Assembly (NCBI RefSeq): GCF_016086655.4
Contig: NC_052144.2
Span: 25,761,896-25,825,895, forward strand
Source of the DNA: Lepeophtheirus salmonis
Taxonomy: Eukaryota; Arthropoda; Copepoda; Siphonostomatoida; Caligidae
Reading direction: 5' to 3'
DNA: 64,000 nt
The position numbers and the translations under genes were made by a program. Positions 40,501-51,000 of this stretch are shown here, piece after piece. Each line of letters starts with the position of its first letter. Position 1 is the stretch's first letter. The notes under the pieces were generated by a model. That model did no database searches and had not been told where the DNA came from. It saw only the letters and a list, made by a program, of their open reading frames with translations.

Positions 40501-43500
40501 AACTCATTTCTAAGTTTACTTCACAAATTTCTAACATCCTCGATAGTCTATACAATCACCATTCTCAAACATCTATAAAGTCTTGAATGGTAATTAGCCA
40601 CTAGCCATGCTAATTCATTACTTAGTCTTGTAAACAGTCAATGTCATGAGAGTAAAGAGTAGCGTTGTAGTGAGAGGTTGTGTGTATTGTCGTTTCTCGG
40701 TTACGAGTGCATAAATTATGTTATGAATATATTAGCAATAGATAGATTTTGATCCATTTCATTTGTCGTTCATCTTGTTAAATATATTAAATTTCAAATA
40801 TTGTCTTAATACCTTGCTCAATTATTTACTGCATATAACTACTATCTACCTATAGCTATAAATTAAATAGATATATTTATAGTCTCTAGACTCAAACGAC
40901 TCTATAGTACTTATATAGTCAATAAAATATATTATTAAAAAACTGAGTGTTGGAGTCGGAGTCGTGCATTTTATGTACCAACTCCGCAGCCCTGGTCGTG
41001 CACTAGGATTGGAACAAACTTTGACATCATCCAGACCCCGTATGAGTATATCACAGCCAAGTTTTTGCCTGCTCACACAATAAGTTGGAGTTGGATTAAA
41101 TAAATTTCCATTTGTTTTCATTTCTAGCTATTGAGATGAAGAAACACAATCACTCATCAAATAGTGTTTTGCTAATTTGAAATTTCCAAAATTATTTAAA
41201 CACGAATAACTCCTGAGTTAATTATGATAGAGCTATCATTGGTGACATCTGATCTTCCTTCATTCAAAAATTTCAAATTAATGGGATTAATCCAGATTAG
41301 GTTCTCTGGGACCGTTTATGCAGGAAAAAAAAATCATTTAGGAAGTAAAATGATTATGATCGTTTTTACTTCATAAAATCATATAAATGCAAATATTGAC
41401 ATGTAAAATACGGAATAGAATAAAATGTCAGAAATACCAAAGGTTTCAAATGGTAACTCACTACCTAATACAGTTGTAAAATTCTGATTTTTTATTTTAT
41501 TATTAAGCGCCTATTCATTGAAAAACACAGAGAAAGATGGAAAGATTTTGTGTTCAAAACTTGGGAATATTCAAAAGATGTACAAATGCTAAAACCATAA
41601 TTCGACTCTAAAATCAATATTACCAACTCTGGGACCGTTTCTGCAAGATAAATATTTTTCTTTATGAAGTAAAATGGTCACTCTGTGGGATAATTGAGGC
41701 AGTGATTGAGGCCCATGGAGGTCATAATGAAATAAATAATATTAAATTAAACCAAAAAATTCATGACAATGTATTTGTTCTGGATGAGTTTTAAAGTTTA
41801 TTCCAATTGTAGTGCAAGACCATGTATATTCTATTTGAGACCTATTGATATGAATTAAAATAGACAAACACACAAAGTAATACGCTTACAAATTACTTAG
41901 CAAACAAGATAATTTATAGTTGAACTAAAAACGATTTAGGATGTTCACATAGAAACAAAAAGTGAATAGAAAAGAGGTATGTTTCTATGGTAACCTTATG
42001 GGGAAAAATGATATAGACATCTAATTAATTAGAAGTTTGATTAGTTATGTTATTTTCTTGAATTAAGAATTACATATTCATATAATTTCGAATGTCTCAC
42101 AGGATATAAAACTATAACTCTATCAATTAATTATAATCAAAAAAGAATAAATGTCATTAAATCTATCAATTTTCATGTACCAATGCAGAAGAAAGGGGGG
42201 AAAGAAAGCCATACAAATAATACCTTATACATACAATGAAAGGTATTTCATTTCTACCTCAAAATCATGGGAACAGCAGAAAAACGAGAAAAATAACAAG
42301 AACAAAAAATTAAAGCAAAATGATCCTTATCTTCCCCATTATATGGAGTATTAAACCAGGACAAGAGGGTCGTCCACAACTATAATGGCAAATACATTTA
42401 CGGATAAACAAATAGAAGAATTCAGAGAAGCTTTTGGACTCTTTGATCGTCGAAGAGATGGAACAATGCTCATAAAAGATCTCGTTCAATTGCTACGGTC
42501 CTTAGGACAAAGTCCAACCAAGGAAGAAATAGATGAATACATAAGCTCAGTAAGAAGTAGCAGTGATTTCCAACCTTTCATAAGTACCCAGAGCCCAGAG
42601 ATGAATTACTTTTGATGGGGGGGGAGCAACTTATTTTGCCCAAATATCTATGTCTAAGATTTATTGAGAACCTTTTTTATTAGAAAAATTCTTAAATTAG
42701 AATTAGATTCTTGATGACTTTTTTTTTTAATATTAGAAAATACATTTCTTAATGACCTCACAGAGCCACTTATATACAGTCTAACTATAATGTATAAATA
42801 TACATATGTTGTTTAGAAGTTAGGAACTTAGGACTTTGTATAATATACTATACAAGTTATAATTCGTGCGTCCTTTTTCAATTACAACATTAGCCCTTTT
42901 AATTAGAAACTATTCATTTACATGCTATCATTTAATATTGATCTCTTAAAAATAACTAATTTGTAATGTATTTACGAGTTACAAAACTGATTTGGGCATT
43001 TAAACTTTATACTTTTCATCAAAATGGTCAATATTAGTAGTATAATGTGGAATAATTAATAATAGAACAAGTATATTGTAAATTCTTCATATCATATTTT
43101 TTAATTGTTGGAACTTGTACACAACATATATATACTTCCATATAATATTAATTTTTTTAGATGGATGATGGAACAGGAATGATAGACTTTCCAGAATTTC
43201 TATCCCTTGTTGCAAAAAGGGAAAAGGAATCAGTAGAAGATGAGAACGAATTGAAAGAAGCATTTCGTGTTTTTGATAAGGAAGGGAATGGAAGTCTTAC
43301 AAGAGGAGAATTGGAGTACGCTATGAGGAATTTAGGAGAAGGAATGGATGAGGAAGAGGTGAACAACATGATGAAATCTATAAGCTTTGACGATGAAGAC
43401 AAAATTTCCTATGATAAATTTTTAGACATCATCATTCACCCACCAGCCTTTGAGAAAAGGACAGCAGTCAGACCAAATAACAAATAAACTTTTCATTCAT

Positions 43501-46500
43501 ATAAATTATTAAATTTTGTTCGTTGGAAATATATGTATATAAATCTTTGCAATAAAAAGAACAGCAATACACATACAATGCATATCAAATAGACTATAAT
43601 TTGACTATGATTAATGACGAAAAATTAAATTCATTTTTTTAAACAATGTTCAATCATTTAAAAAAAAATCTAAACATGATAAAAAGACATTAAGCATTCA
43701 TCATAAGAGTGACAAAATAGGATCCAATTAAATGATGTCTTACCTGCGTATAATCACTTTCAAGAAGATCCTTTAAGATGTTGATGTCAAGTTTTTCAAA
43801 ATACTCTGAGTTTGCAATAAGAGTAAATTCTTCTTGTACATATTGAAAGGCTTGCCTTCGAATCCAAGCGGAACCATGGGGTTTTAGACTCCAATCTAAA
43901 ATGGGTATGACGTTTTCGGGTCGAAGGCTCTGAGCGAGAAAATCCTCACAATTTTGTGAAAGTAAATCAAATTCTAAAAATCGTCCTATTTCATACAAAT
44001 CCATTGCATAGCGAACACGTCGATCCTCAGGAAGCAATTTAGCTGAAGAAACTGAGTCTATTTCATCACATGGAGTAATGATATCTAGATGATCGTCTGG
44101 GATAGCAGAGACAAGATTCAAGTCTAATGTATCTAAGTACATCGCATGAAGCAAAACCTTTCCATAACGTGCAGGGATTACGTTTTCATCCAGAAGAAGA
44201 CTCAATGACTCTCTACTATTCTTGATTTTCTGGAAAAAAAATCAATTTAAATATCAAAAAATCTATATAAAATTTGTTAATAGCCAAATTATATATTTTT
44301 TGAAGCAAAATTAACTTCATTAATTTAATCCTTTTACGCAATCATTCACAACTTTACAGTTATGAGCATTTTTCTTTCATTTTAGAGTAATGCTTTAAAT
44401 AGATATAAACCAAAGCAACTTTTAAAAAATCCAAAAAAATCTATACATTGGAAATCAACCTACATCCATCAATAGACATAAAAATTACAATAACTAGGAT
44501 TCAATTGAGCTATTTTCACGTAATCGTTAAAATATAAATTATGATTCAATAGTAAATCAAAAATAAATAAGGGCAAAAGCAAAAACTCTGTTACATAATT
44601 TATGCCTCTAGGATTATATATTACGTTACTATTAAAATATTTGACTTTCTGTGATAGTATAAGAGCAAACAATTATTTGAATCGCTGATTAAATCATCAC
44701 AAATAATAAAAAACAAGAATTATGGTACGCATAATTACAATGTATTTACCTGAGGTGAAGATGAACTTAATGTTCCTTGCTCTCTAGCATTTCGTACAAG
44801 TCTTCTATGTATGAGTTTTTGAAAGAAAGAGGATCTAGCTGAAAGAATAACTCTGTGGCAATGTAGAGTTTGAGAGAATCCCCCTTCTAGACCCGATCCA
44901 AATACAAGTACACAGTCTGAGAGACTCATAGAATCATACAAGAAAGCAATGTCAGACTCAAGGGAGTTAGGAACAAGAGAAGAGCCAGCAGATAAGTCTG
45001 AAGTGATTCTTGGAAGCTCTCCTGTGTACAAATATTCCATCAAGTTTCTGAGTGTATCTGGAGTGAGCCGAAGGCCACTTATAGTAAAAGGTAAAGGACA
45101 TTCAAGAATATCAGATGATCTTGAAAGTTGTTCCTGGACGGGAAGTATCCTCTGGTGGAAAAAGGAAGGGCAACGCGCCAGTATAACTGCCTTGTGAGCT
45201 GGAACCCTGGCTTCATAGGAGGTGAGAATCACGTCAGCACAAGATGTAGTAACGTCGTTGAGGAGATCCCGAGACTTTGCCTTAGAGTGTGAGCTGGAGG
45301 ACGAGCAAGGTCCGCTTGGACAGAGAGATCCTTCAAGACATTTGAGATTTCATATTGGTCTAATAGAGAGCGAAGTACGTCCACGGAGGCATCCAGACCA
45401 TACTCACGAAATAATTTGGAATGATCTGGACCACGGATATTCTTGCATTTGCCAATCAATTTCTTCTTGAAAGTGGCAAAGCCATGGGCGCGGCGAGCCT
45501 TCTTGCACTGTCTGAAATCAAAGGTTAGGATATAATTAAGAGAGTATGGCTAATAGGGGTATGGTTTACAATTTTGTCAACACCTCCCATTTTGTATTTC
45601 TATGTTGAAATTGAGTCAAGTAAGCCTAAAGTTAAAATTCAATGATCGCAACCTTCAAATAACTACAAGAATGGGCACTAGGAAGAGCAAACCTCCGCCT
45701 AAAATCATTTCAAATAAAATTAAATTCATTTCTGCTCTATGTTAATAGTCAAAAGTTTTTATCTGTTTTAACATTTTGTAGACAGCTTGACATCTCAAAA
45801 TGTAAACTATTAACAAGCTTCCAACGTAGTTTTAACACAATCGGTGAGTAACCTTTTTCGTAATCATGCTTACAAACAAAAAAAAAACGGAGGAGATTAC
45901 ATAACCTCCTTCCAACTACATTGGCAGACGTAATAATAAGGAAATACATATATATCATTGGACTCGTTCGAGTTATTTGGATAATTAGTACTTTGGAGGA
46001 TTATGTGGAAGAGGTTGTGAGTTCTTCTCTTATGGAGTATCAGAGGAGAACAAAGTACTAACTGTCCTAGTAACTCGAAAGAGTCGATATTCCTCTCCTT
46101 CTAATCCATTAATATGTGGCCTGTCAAACCAAAAACAAGCTACAAGGATTTTTCTCAAAATTGAGAGTGAATTACATTTGTATTCTTAGACGAATTATCT
46201 TAATTGTCTATCAACAAAGAGGATTCTTATTGACCCTTTGGAGGTCCCTCAAATTGCACTTAAATTAGACAAAATTGATTGTCACAATAAAAGAATAATG
46301 GATGTTATGTATTTGGACGACCATATCAAATCAAAAAGAGGTTATACACTTGGGTATCTTAACTCATCCCACAAACTTGAATACAAAGCCTATAATTGAC
46401 TCAAATATGCTATGAAATATTAGGCCTTATTTATATGTTGTTGTGTACAAGTTGTAATTTGTATAAACAAAATTGTACAAGTTACAAACAGAAAATATGA

Positions 46501-47368
46501 GATAAATAATTTTAAATGAAGGATTTATGGATCAGTTAATAATTGAATATTCCTTGGATGATAGATATAATCTTGACTATTTTAATAAAAATTACTAAAA
46601 TATCAGTCCTGGGTTAAGGGCCAAATTGTTTTAACTCAAAAATTACAAATATTAGTGTTATTGCCAATATTTCATCCTAATAGTTAAATATTTAATGTTA
46701 ATATTTAAAAACCAAGAAATTCAAACTGTCGAAATGAACATCTCAGATCCATTTTATTTAAAAAAATGGAAAACACTACCATTCATAATGAAGTTTCCGA
46801 GCTTATTTCTGTAAAGTAAATATTTGAGTTAAGAGAATTTGACTTTCATCCCTCCACGAAGTATTCTGTGGCAAATTATACAGTTCAAATGCCTACAGCT
46901 ATATTACTCCTTACTACATGAAATAATGAATAGATCAAAATGAGTTAATAGTGGGGTAATTAGAATGACCAATGTGGTAATTTAATCATGCATTTAGGGA
47001 CGAATAAATTGGGATTTGTTATCCTTTTCATGATGTTTGTTTAAAATTGTTGTTATGCTGACAGCTCAGATGTATGATTCCTTAAGTGATTAATTGAAGG
47101 CTGTGAGAATTGAATTACAACTGTCCGCGAAATTGTCCTCTCTTTCCAGATAGAAAGACAAAATATGAGATGTTTTCGTGAAAAGGAGCCACCCTATGGA
47201 CACCTACGGAAGTGGGTCCTGAGAAAAAGTGAGAGAGTGTCGAGTGCATCGAGAAGAGTCCCTGGAATAGCAACGACAGGCGCGAATCACATCTCCACCT
47301 CCAGAAGAATATTGAGCACCATAGCTAGTAGTACCCCAAGAGGAAGGAGTTGAGGACGATAACCCCAT
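31587..47368 (-). CDS. BTBD7: BTBD7-like protein (two BTB domains plus BACK-like region), nine coding exons, one apparent frameshift
   Basis: Exons in transcription order: 47368-47208 (tentative), 45511-44750, 44229-43744, 37503-37428, 36538-36162, 36095-35954, 33550-33378, 33300-33220, 31964-31587 (stop TGA). All junctions have GT-AG ends and matching phase, about 878 residues. Exon 1 starts MGLSSS, like the Met-Gly start of vertebrate BTBD7, with a possible N-myristoylation site. Exon 2 has FATFKKKLI, SVQADLARP and the first BTB (VPAHKAVILARCPSFF), then the start of a second BTB (HCHRVILSARSSFFQKLIHR). Exon 3 has VIPARYGKVLLHAMYLD and a helical BACK-like part (YEIGRFLEFDLLSQNCEDFL). Later exons match the family's conserved end: ILQAIIRWGELQLL, LLNCLRIQHILPRDD, GLYVKPRLFLPYYEECK, FDIPDTLYMV and LRVVRECNLPDSYTT; the C-terminus is Ser-rich. 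Exon 2 needs one extra base near 45280 to join its two conserved halves. In mammals BTBD7 regulates cell adhesion during branching morphogenesis. Introns carry mariner and hAT relics and an antisense gene. Confidence 0.88.
32934..33021. repeat. Repeat end GGGGCTAGCGATGCCACTG (BTBD7-like intron)
   Basis: AGGAGGCTCAACCCCCTCCC is followed by GGGGCTAGCGATGCCACTG, the same layout as 25838-25900. Confidence 0.4.
34960..35250 (+). repeat. Family D repeat (BTBD7-like intron)
   Basis: AGAATGGGCACACGGTAGAG, AAACCTCCGCCTAA, TTGTTCCAAAGTTAT, TATGTATTTTTAACG and GATATCTCACAATTTAA appear in the same order at 45663-45925, in another intron of the same gene, and partly at 19135. Confidence 0.5.
35275..35653. 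mobile_element. Family A hAT-type MITE, 379 bp (BTBD7-like intron)
   Basis: The left end TAGTGTTGTGTCAGTCCTTA and right end inverted TAGGGTTATGTCGGTCCTTA form terminal repeats of about 22 bp. Flanks ACAATCAC (35267-35274) and ATAATCAC (35654-35661) match at 7 of 8. Internal AGACCGAGGACC and GGACCGATAGAACCGGTCC are further short inverted words. No ORF. Confidence 0.78.
36591..37390 (-). mobile_element. Mariner relic with both terminal repeats, 800 bp (BTBD7-like intron)
   Basis: TA-flanked; the ends TGTTTGGGAAAAAATAATTT and inverted GGTTGGAGAAAAAGTAATTT match. The minus-strand transposase is heavily broken: the N-terminal piece is in 37027-37281 (SSMEVSNEEICKFYIFTTL), and most of the catalytic domain is deleted. 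About 200 bp of its left side also occurs in the trh intron at 5748, and its middle occurs at 24950. Confidence 0.82.
38190..38478. repeat. Family A repeat (BTBD7-like intron)
   Basis: Starts TAGTATTGCGTAGGTCTTTA and ends with inverted TAGTGTCGGTCCTTAGGA; interior words match 35275-35653. The 8-base flanks do not match each other, so the precise ends are uncertain. Confidence 0.55.
38903..39060 (+). repeat. Dispersed repeat family B, copy 3 (BTBD7-like intron)
   Basis: AAGCAAGCTAGAATGATGTT, TTCTCAAAATTGAAAAAT, TTACATTTGTATTTTTAGACG and ACCCTTTGGAGTCG occur in the family order; together with 46117 this is the fullest copy. Confidence 0.55.
39564..40231 (+). mobile_element. hAT-like element, left arm of a fold-back pair (BTBD7-like intron)
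   Basis: Starts CAGGTCTGTGGAGTCGATAA and ends with inverted CAAGGCTGCGGAATTAGTGC. Flanks TGTGCAAG (39556-39563) and TATACAAG (40232-40239) match at 6 of 8. A second copy lies inverted at 40385-40994. No transposase is recognisable. Confidence 0.65.
40385..40994 (-). mobile_element. hAT-like element, inverted partner of 39564-40231
   Basis: Its right end, CTCCGCAGCCCTG, is the family terminus. The interior reverse complement follows the left copy over about 550 bases at roughly four in five identity by eye (for example AAGTTTCATAAATT then TAGTACTTAAT in both). The end nearest the loop is truncated. Confidence 0.65.
42385..43487 (+). CDS. Calmodulin-like EF-hand protein, two exons, nested antisense in the BTBD7-like gene
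   Basis: Exons 42385-42549 and 43161-43487 join in phase 0 (TCA|GTAAGA ... TTTTAG|ATGG) to give 163 residues. It starts MANTFTDKQIEEFREAFGLF and has the calmodulin layout of four EF-hands. Loop 1 (DRRRDGTMLIKD, residues 21-32) has Arg at position 3 and Asp in place of Glu at position 12. Loop 2 (MDDGTGMIDFPE, 56-67) has Met at position 1. Loop 3 (DKEGNGSLTRGE) is canonical. Loop 4 (SFDDEDKISYDK) lacks Asp at position 1 and Glu at 12. So only one loop looks able to bind calcium normally. A 15-residue polar tail follows the calmodulin end. No calcium-independent partner can be inferred. It lies on the opposite strand inside the 6.2-kb intron of the BTBD7-like gene, 256 bases from that gene's exon. 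Splicing, protein-like conservation and a following AATAAA argue for a real gene. Confidence 0.85.
43551..43556 (+). promoter_or_regulatory. Likely polyadenylation signal of the calmodulin-like gene
   Basis: AATAAA lies 64 bases after the stop codon and about 190 bases short of the neighbouring antisense exon. Confidence 0.6.
45663..45925 (+). repeat. Family D repeat (first intron of BTBD7-like gene)
   Basis: AAGAATGGGCACTAGGAAGA, CAAACCTCCGCCTAAAATCA and GACATCTCAAAATGTAAAC follow the order seen at 34960-35250. Confidence 0.5.
46117..46270 (+). repeat. Dispersed repeat family B, copy 4 (first intron of BTBD7-like gene)
   Basis: GTGGCCTGTCAAACCAAAAA, CAAGCTACAAGGATTTTTCT, TTACATTTGTATTCTTAGAC and ACCCTTTGGAGGTC follow one another; the clearest copy of the family. 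Confidence 0.55.
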
Positions 47369-50300
47369 GATTACTCCATTCCCTCCATCCCTTCCATCAT
47401 GGATACAAATCACGAATCGATTCCAAACCTGATTTAACACTCAGTACACTAATAATTATCAAATGTTGATTGTAAATGTCGACTACAGTTATGAGCTACA
47501 CTCAAATCTGAGACATCAAACGAATGACTATTGGTAGAAAGTTCCAACCCAAAAAGAGGAAAATACATTCTCCTCATTCGCCCTCCTTTTTTAATTTTTG
47601 AAAACGTCAGCTTTGCTCTTCATAGTCAAAATCTGTTCTCTTTTTCAATTCCAAGGCTATGTACGTCACCGCGTTACCTCACTAACACAAAAATTCTCAG
47701 GGTATTTTGTTGTCAGCTATCTATTCCCTCCTCTTACTTGATACGTCATGGCTATTTCATAATGTATTATTTTTGGTACATAAATAAAGGAAGTAATATG
47801 TTATACAATCACACTTATACTCCGTTTCCAAAAGGACAGGAATACAATTTTTGTTGATCCCTGGTCGTATATATTAGCCATATTATTATTTCTATAAAGA
47901 AATTTTGGCTATCATAAAGAAATACAAATGTATAGCGGCGCATATAAATAAATAATACATTGTCGAATACAATACTATCTAGGATTTTAATATTATGAAA
48001 TAAATATAGGTATATGTCATTCATTTTAAAAAAGGTGAAGAAATAATATGACAGTGACAGTCAGGGGTACATGAGAGATATGTAGTAATTGGTGTGGTTG
48101 ACTTATTTGGCTAACTACCAGATGATTTCGGGCCTTTTTTCTATTTCTTTTTGAAAAAAGGTTGGGTGATTCAATAAAGGTAACAAAATGATATAATAGG
48201 AAAACGGAGCTAAGCAGAGAAATAAAATATGCTACTTGTTAGACGTACGTAAGGACGGAACTCATTCACTGAAATGATGTATTCATTAACAAATATAAAA
48301 TAATAATGATTGAATATGTTAATCAGGGGAAATAATTAACATTATTATTTTAATAAAGTAAATGTAGAAGATTGAAGCTTTAGTAGCTTATAATTTATAT
48401 CTTACTCACTTCAAAAAATAATTACATTTCTTTTTATAGAAAGATTAAGCATTAACCAATGACATATGATATGTTATATATTTTGTAATTTAATCTAATG
48501 TGCATAATGAAATATTATGTACAATATGAATATACTCTTGAAGAACTAAAGATAAAATGGAGCTAATTTACAATTCAATCAACCTTTTTTTTAGGGGGGG
48601 TAATCACTTTTTCGTTTTTTTAATTGCATAAAGTTGGTGTCCGATAATTTTGCTTTAAAGCCATTTTCCCTCAAAAATATTTCACTATTATAATATGTAA
48701 GTAAATGAAGTGAATACTTCTTTATTGTTTATTTTTGGTTCAAATTGATGCTCCCTTTGAATTTTTCAAATCAAAATATGCAATATTTATTACTATAAAA
48801 TGCATTAAATATTTGTTTTCTGTTGGAATAATGATAGAATTACGTACTTACCTCATATTATGATTGTTCGTCAATCCATAAGTCTTTTTTAGTTTGAATA
48901 ATCCATCATGTCTAATGATAATTTTTTAAAGAGAAGTGATAATCAATTCTTCTATTGGAATTGTTGCTATTATCATTTATTTATTTTCTTCTTATTATAC
49001 TAATTTCTTGCCTCAGATTCGAATTCATTACAAATTGAGATTTTGTTGATGTATACATTAATATTACATCATTTCTCCAACTATCATTGAATGCGTTTTA
49101 TAGCAATCCACATTACATATCTTGATTAAAAAAGTTCAAGGGAAAATTACATAGTGCCCAAATAGTTGACTGTTTATATGTTATAATAATTATCTTAGAC
49201 ATACATGGTGAAGATTTGACCCCGGTTTTACCGGCAAGAGTCCGAAAAAATATTTAAGGTAAAAAATAAACATTGAGGATTCTTTAATGAGTCTTTACAG
49301 AATAAAAATCTTGGTAGATTATGATTTTTTAAGTTTCAATCCTGTATTTTGTGTTGTTTAGCCCAGAAATTTGAATTTTTGATCGATTTTCTGCAAAAAT
49401 GACAGTTTTTGCGTGACAAAAATTTTAAAATTCCAATTTTATAGACCTATAGAATCTACAATGCCCATTTAAAAAAACATTATTTTTGTTCAAATGATAG
49501 ATAGCAGCCAGGATTTTAAAATAAAACCGTTTGTTCTGTTGTTTCCTCCATAATTTGTGTGTAATGGCCGTAAAATTCACACTTTTAGATAAATTTCTGG
49601 TTGTAACCATATCTACTAATAAAAAAAACTGCAGGCTAGATTTACATATCATTTTATTGGAAATTTAATAAGCTTCAAATTGATACCTAATTTATACATT
49701 AAAATAAAAAAATTATTACGCCTACTCCCTAAATTTATTGACGTGTGAAAAAAATACCGGTAAAAAAATGGGTGATACATAAAAACGTTTGGAGCTAGGT
49801 ACTTGAAAATTTGATTTTTTGTAGCTGAAATAGTATATTTCGGCTGATGTGTTTATTTTCATCTTACCAGCTGTAATATTTCCGATTTTTTTTTTTACGA
49901 TTTACGCATTTAAAATTTTATGCAAAATTTCGTATTACAAGAGACCTCACCGAAAATAAGGAATGAACAATATTCGTGAAAACTTAATTGATTATGCCCA
50001 ACATATACTTCTGTATGAAAATGATACTCAATTTGAGTCAAACTACTTAATACTTGCGGATTTTTTTTTTTTTACGAAACAACAGAAACTCGATTTTTGA
50101 GCAAAATATCCATATTTCGGAACGCGTGATATTACGCAATCATATAACCAGCATGATAGTGACTAAATCAAGGACTAATTTGTCACAAAACAACTACAGG
50201 CTCTCAAAAGCACAGGTATTTGAGTAATTGATTCATTTGTAGCTCTTGAAAATGCTGAAGATATCTTTTTATTTCCGTCAGATTAGAGATACTTTTAAAA

Positions 50301-51000
50301 AAATGAGCATATCTAAAAACCATTCCATCTTTTGTATTTCTGATTTCAGATTTGAAGTATACATAAAATTTTAAATTAGAAAATTACAATTTACTGCAGT
50401 GAATTTTTTTTTTGCATTTCCATCGAGCACAAAAAAAAGAGCGCGTATCATATTCATTTCAGTGTTCGGGAAGAATCTAGCTCACTGTACTAGCTTTTTC
50501 TAGCAAAGTAATATATTACTTTTTAATTTATAAAATTAAATCCATTATAATAATCCCTACTTGAATTCGGCTCTTTATGTTATGGACATATTTTACTAAT
50601 ATTGGCTCATACAGGGAGTTAACAGAAAATTATCAAAACGTCAAACACCTACTAATAATTAACCCATCATTTGAGGAAATATAACTTTAAAATGAAATTG
50701 TGTAATCCCCCCCCCCCATAAAAACAACATTTCCTCTCTTCTTTGCACAAAGTAAAATTGAACAACGTTGTGAAATAATTGTCTGACTACATAGTATTAA
50801 AAAACTTATTAATATTTACTTTGTAAATCAGGGATTCATTTAATGATAATAATAGGTAGAAATTACATTATGTTGATATATAAATAAGTGGAAAAAAAAT
50901 AATGATTTCAGATAGTACATACAAAATAAATAATAAGAGTAATCCGGCATTCAAACTCTAGTAATAAATAAAGAACAATTGATAAAAAAGAAGACTGATA
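47369..51000. other. Intergenic, between the divergently-placed 5' end of BTBD7-like and 3' end of WDR1
   Basis: No gene recognised. The BTBD7-like promoter and 5' UTR should lie within the first part, but no clear TATA box or initiator could be singled out in this AT-rich DNA. An 11-base C run lies at 50707-50717. ORFs at 47531-47857 and 49425-49652 have no recognisable motif. Confidence 0.5.
50707..50717. repeat. Poly-C run of 11
   Basis: Uninterrupted C homopolymer in otherwise AT-rich DNA; a likely site of length variation or sequencing error. Confidence 0.9.

Noticed and set aside
45229..45300. Short intron as explanation of the BTBD7-like frame change
   Set aside because: The strong GTGAGT on the minus strand lies inside conserved coding sequence (upstream of SVQADLARP), so splicing it out would delete conserved residues.
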